NCBI GenBank assembly: GCA_016929365.1
Contig: JAFGIZ010000210.1
Span: forward strand, 1-12,637
Direction: 5' to 3'
Origin: Lentisphaerota bacterium
GTDB lineage: Bacteria; Verrucomicrobiota; Kiritimatiellia; UBA8416; JAFGIZ01
DNA length: 12,637 nucleotides
This document shows, piece after piece, positions 1 through 6,993 of the stretch. Made by a program: the position numbers and the translations under genes. The notes under the pieces are model-generated. The model did not search any database. It was not told the DNA's origin and was given only the letters and a program-made list of their open reading frames with translations. The stretch's first letter is position 1. Every line of letters begins with the position of its first letter.

Positions 1-299
1 AACCCCGCGTCCAGCGCGGCCTGTATGTCGGCTTCATCCGTGGCATGGTCCAGGTGTACGGCGACGGGCACGTCCGCCCGCTCGGCCAGGTACCGCATGA
101 CGACGCCCGCATATTCGAAACCCTGGTACGCCGCGTTCGCCGCATAGCACATCAGGATCACCGGCGAGCGCCGTTCTTCGGCGACTTCGACAATCGCCCG
201 CACGATATCGTAATCCGCACCGCTGGTATTCACGGCCGGCACGGCATAGTCGTCCTGCGCGGCCTGCCGCACCAGGGGCGCCGCAGTGGTCAAACTCAT
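1..299 (-). CDS. class II fructose-bisphosphate aldolase (N-terminal part, cut by window edge)
   Basis: This is a zinc-dependent aldolase of the class II FBA / tagatose-bisphosphate aldolase family, which cleaves a ketose bisphosphate to DHAP and an aldehyde. About 99 residues are visible, running from the start ATG (299-297) off the window edge. The protein begins MSLTTAAPLVRQAAQ, followed by AVPAVNTSGADYDIVRAIV, matching the family's usual AFNV(N)N...aIV start. It then has SPVILMCY and the signature VAVHLDHATDE. In that signature the Asp is the expected catalytic acid and the second His a zinc ligand. AAAGGACAG sits just upstream of the ATG. The gene lies 91 bp behind the transaldolase and probably ends the operon or continues it. 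The remaining zinc ligands and the phosphate-binding loops lie outside the window, so the substrate (FBP, tagatose-BP or a sulfo-analogue) cannot be told. Confidence 0.85.
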   Translation of the reverse strand, partial: MSLTTAAPLVRQAAQDDYAVPAVNTSGADYDIVRAIVEVAEERRSPVILMCYAANAAYQGFEYAGVVMRYLAERADVPVAVHLDHATDEADIQAALDAG

Positions 300-354
300 A
301 ATCTGTCCTTTCTGGTGTTCCGCGTCGCCGCCGCGTGAGCGTCCCGGCTCCCGC

Positions 355-374
355 GGCCCGGGCGGAACCGGGCC
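355..374 (-). repeat. GC-rich hairpin between transaldolase and aldolase genes
   Basis: A perfect 7-bp inverted repeat, GGCCCGG (355-361) and CCGGGCC (368-374), has a 6-nt loop. It lies in the 91-bp gap after the transaldolase stop (TAG, 393-391). No T tract follows on the minus strand, so it is not a classical terminator. It could slow polymerase or shape processing between the two cistrons. The rest of the gap (300-354 and 375-390) shows only the aldolase ribosome binding site. Confidence 0.4.
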
Positions 375-390
375 CTCCCGGAAGAACGGG

Positions 391-1035
391 CTATTTCGGC
401 ACTTTCTCCCAGTCTTTCAGGAACATGTCCAGCCCGATGTCCGTCAACGGGTGGTCGTACAGTTTCTGCATCACGTCGAAGCGCATGGTGCAGACTTCGG
501 CGCCGATAAGGGCCGCCTGCAGAACGTGCTCCGGATGCCGGATTGCGGCCACAATGATCTTGGTGTCGTAGCCGTAGTTGTCGTAAATGGTCCGGATCTT
601 GTCAACCAGGTCCATGCCGGCTTCGTTGATGGCATCCAGGCGTCCCACGAACGGACTGATGTACGCCGCCCCCGCCTTCGCCGCCAGCAGGGCCTGCGAG
701 GCGTTGAAGTTCAGGGTCGCATTGATCTTCACGCCCTGTTTCGACAGAATCGACATGGCCTTGATGCCCTCGCGGATGACCGGAATCTTGACCACGATGT
801 TCTTGTGAATCTTGACCAGGTCTTCCGCCTCCTTGACCATGTCCTCGGCCTTGAGGCCCACGACCTCGGCGCTGATGGGCCCGTCCACGATGCCGCAGAT
901 TTCTTCCAGCACCTCGTAGAACTTCTTGCCCGACGCCGCCACGTGCGTGGGGTTGGTGGTCACCCCGTCGAGGATCCCCCAGCTCCACGCTTCCTTGATT
1001 TCGTCGATCATGGCTGTATCGAGAAACAATTCCAT
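391..1035 (-). CDS. small transaldolase / fructose-6-phosphate aldolase (FSA/TalC family)
   Basis: This 214-residue TIM-barrel protein has the length usual for the short transaldolase group. The start MELFLDTAMIDEIKEA and the DGVTTNPT motif (about residues 23-30) are typical. The Schiff-base lysine is K83 in VVKIPV. SPFVGRLD (128-134) carries the family Arg (R132) that holds the acceptor phosphate, and HPLTDIGL (195-202) closes the protein. GGAGG lies 6 bp before the ATG. Some positions are unusual. The family's TLCFS-like strand is TLNFN (107-111). The ASIR motif, whose Ser helps bind phosphate in FSA, is AAIR (A164). A TMRF stretch puts Arg at 185, where I recall Pro as common. The reaction is either a dihydroxyacetone transfer or an aldol cleavage of a 6-substituted ketose. 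In this neighbourhood a sulfofructose transaldolase (SftT-like) is a reasonable alternative to a normal pentose-phosphate enzyme. Confidence 0.88.
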   Translation of the reverse strand: MELFLDTAMIDEIKEAWSWGILDGVTTNPTHVAASGKKFYEVLEEICGIVDGPISAEVVGLKAEDMVKEAEDLVKIHKNIVVKIPVIREGIKAMSILSKQGVKINATLNFNASQALLAAKAGAAYISPFVGRLDAINEAGMDLVDKIRTIYDNYGYDTKIIVAAIRHPEHVLQAALIGAEVCTMRFDVMQKLYDHPLTDIGLDMFLKDWEKVPK

Positions 1036-1064
1036 GTCTTTCCTCCGTTACTGTGCTTGTTGTG

Positions 1065-2327
1065 TTATGCCTTGGTTTCCAGAGATTCTTCCAGGACCGG
1101 CAACGTGAGCGTCGCTTCCGGAATGACCACCACGCGTTGCGCGCGGTCGGCCAGGGCCTCGATGGCCGCCGTGTCCTTCAGCGGATGCATGCGGTAGGCC
1201 CGCACCCACGCCTCGGGCAGCATGGAATAGAGGTGCACGTCCGCCCAGAGCACTTCCCGCGCAATCTGGTAGGCCTTGTGCGCCCCTAAAATGAAGCGCT
1301 CCTGCGTCTTGCGGATAATGGCGTTCAAATCCTGCTCTTCGCACATCCACCGGTGGAACCGGTCCGACCCGTGCCCTTCGGGACAGGCCGCCAGGGCGAT
1401 AATCGTGCCGCCCTGCCGTACGACCTTCTTCCCGGTTTCGATCGCCTTCTGGGCCTGATAGAGATTGATGTCGCGCGGCGCCCCGCCGGCGCTCACGATC
1501 ACGGTGTCCACCGTGCGCGGCACGGCGACCTTGTACATCCCGTCGTATACCCGGGCGCCGGCCAGAAACGCCTCGACCAGGTCGCCCGCAAACACCGCCG
1601 TCACCTCGCGGTCCCGGTTGAGCACGACGTTCAAAATAAAATCCACGCCCGCCATGCGTCCCGCTTCCTCGATCTCCTCGCGCACGGGATTCCCGCGGAT
1701 GCGGCCGGGCTCCGCCCCCGGCTCGTCCATGCGCGCGTGGCAGCGCTCCACCGACGCGCGGTCGGCAATGCCGGGCAGTACGGACTTGGCCCCGCCACCG
1801 TAACCGCAGAACTGATGGAATTCGGTGTCGCAGACCACGCACTTGACGTCCGCCTCGAAAAATACGCGGTTGATCTTGATGGGGTTGCCCCACGAAGAGG
1901 TCCCCAGCTCCGTCAGCGTAGCCTCGTTTTCCGCCTCGTGGCTGATCGCCCGGACCCGCCCGGCATAGGGGCCCAGCAACGCCGCGAACTCGGCGTCCGA
2001 CAGCACGCGGTGCACGCCCGTGGCGCAGATCACCGTGGTCCGCTCCAGCTGCGCCCCCGCGGCCTCCAGCTCCGGCAGCAGGACGCTCAGCAGCCGCGCC
2101 GTCGGCACCGGCCGCGTTGTGTCGTCGACCAGGATCGCAACGGTTTTCCCCGGAGCCACGAGCTCGGACAGCAGGGGGGCGCCGACCGGATGCCGCAGGG
2201 CATCACGGACGGCGCCCTCGAGATCGGGCAGTCCCGGCCGCTCGCGGGGCAGCAGTACCGCCTCCAGCGCGGCGTCGGGCACCCGGACCGGGATCGTTTC
2301 CCGGTCGTATTTCAGATCCACCTGCAT
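1065..2327 (-). CDS. LarA-like nickel-pincer 2-hydroxyacid racemase/epimerase
   Basis: This 420-residue protein is of LarA (lactate racemase, DUF2088) length and layout. Visible family motifs are DDTTRPVPTARLL (Asp and Arg of the active site), ATGVHR (first catalytic His region), and FHQFCGYGGGAKSVLPG. The last holds the His and the Lys that bind the nickel-pincer cofactor in characterised LarA. SVERCHARMDEPGAEPG and GNPVREEIEEAGRMAG follow. LarA homologues racemise or epimerise varied 2-hydroxyacids, so lactate need not be the substrate. Sulfolactate or a sugar acid fits this cluster, by inference only. I chose the ATG at 2327 because it gives the family length and a GAGG lies just upstream. 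An open frame to 2747 only runs antisense-free into the preceding transporter gene. The gene starts 20 bp after the YeiH-family stop. The cofactor genes larB, larC and larE are not in the window. Confidence 0.88.
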   Translation of the reverse strand: MQVDLKYDRETIPVRVPDAALEAVLLPRERPGLPDLEGAVRDALRHPVGAPLLSELVAPGKTVAILVDDTTRPVPTARLLSVLLPELEAAGAQLERTTVICATGVHRVLSDAEFAALLGPYAGRVRAISHEAENEATLTELGTSSWGNPIKINRVFFEADVKCVVCDTEFHQFCGYGGGAKSVLPGIADRASVERCHARMDEPGAEPGRIRGNPVREEIEEAGRMAGVDFILNVVLNRDREVTAVFAGDLVEAFLAGARVYDGMYKVAVPRTVDTVIVSAGGAPRDINLYQAQKAIETGKKVVRQGGTIIALAACPEGHGSDRFHRWMCEEQDLNAIIRKTQERFILGAHKAYQIAREVLWADVHLYSMLPEAWVRAYRMHPLKDTAAIEALADRAQRVVVIPEATLTLPVLEESLETKA

Positions 2328-2347
2328 GTCCTCGCCCGTCTCCTGTC

Positions 2348-3508
2348 TCAGCCCCCGATCATCTTGGCAATCGGACCCTGCAGCACCGTGACCAGGATGT
2401 AGCTCAACGCACCGACGGTCAAGGCTGCCGCCATGCCGATCATAAACGGCTTGAGCGAGAGCTGCTTCAGTTTCTTGAACTGGGTGCTCAAGCCCGCTGC
2501 CGCAATGGCCACCGCGAGAATGTTCTTGGCCCAGGTCTTGATCATGCCGCACAGGCTGCTCCAGGCTTCGCTGTTCCAGAAGAGAAAACGGCCCGACTCG
2601 CCCTCGGCAAAAATATCCCCGATCGACCGGAACAGGGCGAACCCGAGGAAGCCCAGCACGAACATGGGGAAGTACTTCCACACGTTGATCTTTTCGACAA
2701 CCTCGCTGGCGGCCTTGGCCTGCCGGCGCGCGTACATGATGGCGCACAGCGGCACCACGGCCATGAGGAACGTGTTGCGCACCAGCTTCGTCGTAATCGC
2801 GATCTTCGACGCGGACTGGTTCCAGAGCTGATCGTAGATGTAGGCCGCGCCCGTGACCTGCGAGGTGTCGTGCACCGCCGTGCCCAGGAAAATCCCCGCC
2901 TGCGCCGGGTTAAGGTGCAGGACCAGCTCCGCCAGGTACGGATACACGATCGTGGCCAGCAGCCCGAAGATGGTAATCGTGCTGATGGCATACGTTGTTT
3001 CTTCCTCTTTCGCGTCGATCGTCGGCGCCGTCGCCACGATCGCGCTTACGCCGCAGATGCCCGTCCCGGCGGCAATCAATGTGCCCAGCCGGTCCGATAC
3101 CCCGAACAGCCGCGCCAGCAACAGCGAAACGGCAATGCCCGCGCTGATGCAAAGCACCACGACGACCACCGCCACGATGCCGATCTTGGCCGCCGCCAGG
3201 ACGCTCAGCCGGATGCCCAGGAACATGATGCCCAGGCGCAGCAGCTTGGCCACGCAGAACTTGATCCCCGCGTCGACCTGTTTCGGCAGCGGAATCACGT
3301 TCCGCACGACCATGCCTACGATGATGGCCAGAAGGAACGTCGAGACCGGCGACTTGTCCAGGTTGAACTGGGCCTTGAAGAATCCGCCCAGCGCGTCCGC
3401 CAGCCACACCGAGACCAGCATGACGGCCAGCGCCAGCAGGGCGCCCGGGATGACCGTCAGGGGTTTGTCCGTCCCGAACAGGGTTTTCATCAGTTTGGAG
3501 TTGGCCAT
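2348..3508 (-). CDS. YeiH/YadS-family putative sulfate exporter, inner-membrane protein
   Basis: This is a 386-residue multi-pass membrane protein of the YeiH family (conserved hypothetical 698), often annotated as a putative sulfate exporter; direct transport evidence for the family is thin. Family motifs are clear: GTGICGVSAIVATAP (148-162) followed by the acidic KEEE, and GTAVHDTSQVTGAAYIYD (209-226). Hydrophobic segments occur near 18-40, 56-72, 110-132, 145-162, 173-193, 245-260, 279-294, 326-342 and 355-376, so about nine or ten helices. The start at 3508 is set by AAGGAAAGGA seven bases upstream and by the family length; the frame is open further up to 3631 but that stretch overlaps the preceding gene. 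The gene lies 64 bp after the TauE-family permease and 20 bp before the racemase gene. It probably moves a sulfur oxyanion or sulfonate made or used by the cluster. Confidence 0.85.
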   Translation of the reverse strand: MANSKLMKTLFGTDKPLTVIPGALLALAVMLVSVWLADALGGFFKAQFNLDKSPVSTFLLAIIVGMVVRNVIPLPKQVDAGIKFCVAKLLRLGIMFLGIRLSVLAAAKIGIVAVVVVVLCISAGIAVSLLLARLFGVSDRLGTLIAAGTGICGVSAIVATAPTIDAKEEETTYAISTITIFGLLATIVYPYLAELVLHLNPAQAGIFLGTAVHDTSQVTGAAYIYDQLWNQSASKIAITTKLVRNTFLMAVVPLCAIMYARRQAKAASEVVEKINVWKYFPMFVLGFLGFALFRSIGDIFAEGESGRFLFWNSEAWSSLCGMIKTWAKNILAVAIAAAGLSTQFKKLKQLSLKPFMIGMAAALTVGALSYILVTVLQGPIAKMIGG

Positions 3509-3515
3509 GTATGTA

Positions 3516-3525
3516 TCCTTTCCTT
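3516..3525 (-). promoter_or_regulatory. ribosome binding site deciding the YeiH-family start
   Basis: AAGGAAAGGA on the minus strand lies 7 bp before the ATG at 3508. It supports this ATG over the in-frame upstream start at 3631, which lies inside the preceding cistron. Confidence 0.6.
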
Positions 3526-3572
3526 TTTGGTTTTTGCCAAGTCCGACTCCGGATTGCGATCCTGTGTTGCGC

Positions 3573-5267
3573 CTAGATCCAGATGACGATTCCGAGAAAA
3601 CGAAAGGCAATGAGCAGCAACAAAACGGCAAGGATTATCTTGAGCGTTTTTTCCGAAAACAGGCCATGCAGTTTACTGCCGATAACACCGCCCGTCAAGC
3701 CGCCTACGACGATCGCCCCCGCAATCCAGATATCGGGCGGATATCCCATCAGGATGTACCGCACGATGCCGCCCAGGCTTCCCGCGAGGCACGCGAACAG
3801 CGCTATCGGCACCGCCACGTGCATCGGGAGGCCGCCCAGAATCGTCACCGCCGGGACCAGCATGAACCCGCCCCCGATGCCGAACGCGGCGCTGACCACT
3901 CCGATCAACACGCCGCAAAGAGCCAATGCCAGGAGGTTGACATGAAAGGTTTCTCCCCAGAACTTGAACTCGTGGCGGAGAACGCTGAACCGCACGGTCT
4001 CCACGTGCCCTATCCGTATCGATCCCCCTTCCTGTTTCACGCGTCGAACCTGTGCGGCGAACTTGTCGATCACGGCCTTGACGGACTGGCGTTTGGCCAT
4101 GGCAGCAGGGGTCAGATCGTACAGCGCGCGGAAGAAGATGACGAATATCACCAGCGCCAACCAAGGCTTGTAGGTTGACATGTTCAAGTACCGGGCGGAC
4201 AGAGGCGGCCCGATAACGAAGGCGCCGAGAAACACGCCCAGCGCAAACACCGCGGCCACCGGCAGCACCAGTCGCCGTTCCTTCAGCCAGTAACGCCACA
4301 GTCCGCTGATGTTCGCGGCGCATGTGAGGGCGAGGTTCGAGGGCTTCAGGACATTGGCCGCGTTGACGCCCAGCGGCCCGGCCGTGCCGACGAACATGAC
4401 CTGGAATGCCGCCATGAGCAAGCCGCCCGAGGCGCCGATCATGGAGTAGAACGTGCCGGCGATGATGGCGCCGATTACAATCAACCAGATATGAACGTAT
4501 CGCCAACCCAGCGGCAGCCAGAAGCCGTTTGGCCGGACGGTGAACGCCCCGGACTTAACCCCGTTGACGTATATATCGAACGCCGTGTCGGGCCGGGTAT
4601 GCCGGAAGGTCGGGAAAACGACTTCGAACGCGCCCGTGCGTTTGTCCACGGTCACGTGCGTGTCTTCGTTCCAATAGTGCTTGTGCGTTTCTTCGTCGGA
4701 GACTACGCAGCGCGAGAACACCAGCTCCTTGCCCACGCAGGTCTTCTCCTTGCCCACGGTCTCCACGCCGAACGGCACCTCGTGCGCGTACCGCAACAGA
4801 TTCCACTCGGCTTCCGTGCGAATCGGCCCCAGCACCGCGCGCGCGTCTTCGGACAGGCCGTTCCAGGCATGGAGCCCGAACATGGTCGTTTTGTAGAGGC
4901 CCTTGAAGAAAAAGGCGCCTCCAAAGCGCTTCTCCCTCACGCGCCCATACCGCTCCGGGTGTGAGGATACCACGTAATACAGGTAGGGCACCCGGGTATC
5001 GGGATCGAACCCAAAGGTTTCACCCGCTTGTTGCAGACGGTCCTTCTCCATGCGCCCCGCGGTCTCACCGGGCACAAATTCCAACCGCGAGGCCAGGACC
5101 ACATCCAGCTCCGCGCCGGGCTCGATCCGGCCCCGGATCGTCAGCCGTTCGCCGGCCTTGACCGTCCGCTCCGGCAGCGTGACGGACACGTCCGCACGCG
5201 CCGCGCCCGCCAGGGCGAACAGCACGACAGCCGTGCCGGCAAAACAAGATGGACGCGGTCTAAGCAT
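3573..5267 (-). CDS. TauE/SafE-family sulfite/sulfonate permease with large exported N-terminal domain
   Basis: This protein has 564 residues. Residues 1-25 look like a Sec signal peptide (Arg-containing start, hydrophobic core AGTAVVLFALAG, AARA cleavage). A soluble domain of about 230 residues follows (26-255), expected outside the membrane, with a beta-rich start VSVTLPERTVKAGERL and a Cys pair (C177, C187) that could form a disulfide. From about 258 the TauE/SafE permease begins with two repeats: the first carries YSMIGASGGLL (274-284) and the second AFGIGGGFMLVP (461-472). A basic cytoplasmic loop (about 385-440) separates them. Ordinary TauE/SafE proteins have about 250-300 residues and no such N-terminal domain. 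The ATG at 5267 overlaps the stop of the upstream gene by 8 bp, which suggests translational coupling. The family exports sulfite, sulfoacetate and related anions, fitting ComA chemistry. The N-terminal domain is not one I recognise. Confidence 0.87.
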   Translation of the reverse strand: MLRPRPSCFAGTAVVLFALAGAARADVSVTLPERTVKAGERLTIRGRIEPGAELDVVLASRLEFVPGETAGRMEKDRLQQAGETFGFDPDTRVPYLYYVVSSHPERYGRVREKRFGGAFFFKGLYKTTMFGLHAWNGLSEDARAVLGPIRTEAEWNLLRYAHEVPFGVETVGKEKTCVGKELVFSRCVVSDEETHKHYWNEDTHVTVDKRTGAFEVVFPTFRHTRPDTAFDIYVNGVKSGAFTVRPNGFWLPLGWRYVHIWLIVIGAIIAGTFYSMIGASGGLLMAAFQVMFVGTAGPLGVNAANVLKPSNLALTCAANISGLWRYWLKERRLVLPVAAVFALGVFLGAFVIGPPLSARYLNMSTYKPWLALVIFVIFFRALYDLTPAAMAKRQSVKAVIDKFAAQVRRVKQEGGSIRIGHVETVRFSVLRHEFKFWGETFHVNLLALALCGVLIGVVSAAFGIGGGFMLVPAVTILGGLPMHVAVPIALFACLAGSLGGIVRYILMGYPPDIWIAGAIVVGGLTGGVIGSKLHGLFSEKTLKIILAVLLLLIAFRFLGIVIWI

Positions 5268-5706
5268 GTTCCCGCTGCAGCAGCCCGGCTGCAAACCCGA
5301 CAATGTTCGAGCAATGCTCCTTGCGCGGCTGCGAGTTCCAGACGTCCGGATTCTCTTCGCCGTCGGCCGTCCTGAATTCGCGCGTCAAGGCGTCGCAACG
5401 CACCGCGCCGTACTGTTCGCGAAACGCGTCGTACAAACGGCAGGCTTCCGCGTTGATCGCCGAGGCGTCGTCCCGATTGTCAGCGCGGCCGTCACGGGCC
5501 CCTGCCGCCGCCAACGCACCCAGCAGGCTGCCGCAGACGTCGCCTTTCGCGCCGCCGATCCCGGTCTTGAACGCCGAGCAGATCTTGACCGCTTCGGGCG
5601 GCAGTCCGGGCATGATCGTATCCTGCGCGGCCTTCATGACCGCTTCTCCGCACGAATAGCCGCTCAAATACGTCTCCTTGGCGTGTTGCCTTATGTCTTT
5701 GTCCAT
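5260..5706 (-). CDS. C-GCAxxG-C-C family redox-type protein
   Basis: This small 148-residue soluble protein matches the C-GCAxxG-C-C family. It has SGYSCGEAV (C19), KICSAFKTGIGGAKGDVCG (C43 and C58, with the GIGG core) and further Cys residues in EACRLYD, VRCDAL and HCSNIVG near the C-terminus. The spaced cysteines suggest a metal or redox centre. Members are often found in anaerobes beside membrane transporters or oxidoreductases, and their biochemical role is not settled. AAGGAG lies upstream of the ATG at 5706. The gene follows PGK by 31 bp, and its stop overlaps the start of the TauE/SafE gene by 8 bp. This tight coupling suggests that it works with that permease, perhaps in handling or sensing sulfite; that is inference. 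Confidence 0.82.
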   Translation of the reverse strand: MDKDIRQHAKETYLSGYSCGEAVMKAAQDTIMPGLPPEAVKICSAFKTGIGGAKGDVCGSLLGALAAAGARDGRADNRDDASAINAEACRLYDAFREQYGAVRCDALTREFRTADGEENPDVWNSQPRKEHCSNIVGFAAGLLQREHA

Positions 5707-5737
5707 CCTTGCGCTCCTTTTCTGTTTCGATTTGTGG

Positions 5738-6973
5738 TCAAGCCTGTTCCAACGCCTCCAGTACCGGCAACGGCCGGCCCGACAGGAACCGGATCAGCCC
5801 GCCGCCGGCGGTGCTGATGTACGAAATCCGGCCGGCCACCTTGAACCGCTCCGCGGCGGCAATGGAGTCGCCGCCGCCCATGACCGACATTCCCGCCGAA
5901 TCGGCCACCGCGTTCCAGAGCCCCTCCGTCCCGGCCGCGAACGCCGGATCTTCGTATCGCCCCGCCGGGCCGTTCATGAAGATCGTCTTCGCTTCCGCGA
6001 TCCGCGCGGCATACGCCGCCCGTGTCTCCGGCCCGATGTCGGCGATCATGCCGTCCGCCGGCAGCGCCGCCGCCGGCACGTCCTCTCGGGTCCCGTTGCG
6101 GTCCAGGCCCACGTCCACGGGCCGCACAATGCGGTCCGCGTAGACCTCCAGCAACGCCTGCGCCTCCGCCACGAACGGCAGCAGGTTCATCTTTTCCAGC
6201 AGCGCGTCGGTCGGCGCGCCCAGGTCCGCCCCCGCCGCCTTCATCATCACCGGCGCCACAAGCCCCGTGGTCAACACGGCGTCCGCCGATCCGTTTTCCA
6301 GGACCGAACGCATCATGCCGAACGCGTCCAGGATTTTCGCGCCGCCGAGCACGAACACGCAGGGGTGCGCCGGGTTGTCGCGCACCGCCGTCAGCGCCCG
6401 CAGCTCCGCCTCGAACAGGCGGCCCGCGGCGGCGGGCAGCAGCCGCGGAAAGCCGACCAGCGTCGGCTCCGACCGGTGCACGCACGCGAACGCATCGCAC
6501 ACATACAGGTCGGCCAGCGGGGCCAGCCGGCGCACGACCAGCGTTTGGGCCTGCTCCGCCGGCGACAGTCTGGCCTCCTTCTCGAAAATGACCGTTTCCT
6601 CGGTGTGAATGCGCACGTTCTCCAGCAGCAGCAGGCCGCCCGGCTGCAGCTCCCGGACCCGCTCCAGGGCGGCCGGGCCGACCACATCGCTGATGTAGTC
6701 GACCGGCCGGCCCAGGATCCCCGCCAGCCGTTCGCGATGCTCTTCGAGCAGCGTGAAGTTGCGGTAGTCCAGCGGATCCGCCTGGTGCGCCAGAATCACC
6801 GTCTTGGCGCCGGCGTCGCTCAACTCGCGCAGCGTACCGGCCGACCGCCGGATCCGCGTATCGTCCGTAATGCGCTTCGTCGCGCCGTCCACAGGGCAGT
6901 TGATGTCCACCCGCAGCAGCACCGTCCGGCCCGCCGGGTCGATATCGTCCAGCGTTTTGATCTTTCCAATCAT
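5738..6973 (-). CDS. pgk: archaeal-type phosphoglycerate kinase (or a relative acting on another acyl phosphate)
   Basis: This 411-residue protein has the archaeal-type PGK pattern. It shows VLLRVDINCP (substrate-binding Asp and Asn), DDTRIRRS (R40), LLLENVRIHTEET, YVCDAFACVHRSEPTLVGF, VLGGAKILDA (nucleotide-site Lys), FMNGPAGRYED and GGGDS. PGK transfers phosphate between 1,3-bisphosphoglycerate and ADP. It directly follows GAPDH with a 20-bp gap, the classical pairing for substrate-level phosphorylation. One position is odd. After the conserved His (H63), the HQxRP motif that supplies an Arg to the 3-phosphate pocket of PGK reads HQADPLDYRN, so Asp66 replaces the Arg. The other pocket arginines, in TRI, ENVR and VHR, are kept. 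The enzyme may still be an ordinary PGK, as one branch could use a neighbouring Arg (R71). A changed acid substrate, such as 3-sulfolactyl phosphate, is also possible. Confidence 0.85.
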   Translation of the reverse strand: MIGKIKTLDDIDPAGRTVLLRVDINCPVDGATKRITDDTRIRRSAGTLRELSDAGAKTVILAHQADPLDYRNFTLLEEHRERLAGILGRPVDYISDVVGPAALERVRELQPGGLLLLENVRIHTEETVIFEKEARLSPAEQAQTLVVRRLAPLADLYVCDAFACVHRSEPTLVGFPRLLPAAAGRLFEAELRALTAVRDNPAHPCVFVLGGAKILDAFGMMRSVLENGSADAVLTTGLVAPVMMKAAGADLGAPTDALLEKMNLLPFVAEAQALLEVYADRIVRPVDVGLDRNGTREDVPAAALPADGMIADIGPETRAAYAARIAEAKTIFMNGPAGRYEDPAFAAGTEGLWNAVADSAGMSVMGGGDSIAAAERFKVAGRISYISTAGGGLIRFLSGRPLPVLEALEQA

Positions 6974-6993
6974 CGTCCGCTCACCGGCTCCGG

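Noticed and set aside
355..374. Rho-independent terminator between transaldolase and aldolase
   Set aside because: The stem is GC-rich but no T tract follows it on the transcribed strand.
391..1035. The known sulfo-TAL sulfoquinovose operon
   Set aside because: A transaldolase and a TauE-type permease are present, but no sulfoquinovosidase, sulfoquinovose isomerase or typical sulfolactaldehyde dehydrogenase/reductase is seen, so the known cluster cannot be claimed.
2328..2747. N-terminal extension of the LarA-like protein
   Set aside because: It overlaps the YeiH-family coding region, is not LarA-like, and the ATG at 2327 gives the family length with a ribosome binding site.
1353..3586. Long plus-strand open frames opposite the racemase and YeiH-family genes (up to 489 codons)
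   Set aside because: They are Arg/His/Pro-rich shadows, common in GC-rich DNA. The minus-strand frames carry full family motifs and ribosome binding sites.
3509..3631. N-terminal extension of the YeiH-family protein
   Set aside because: It overlaps the end of the TauE/SafE gene; the ATG at 3508 has a strong ribosome binding site.
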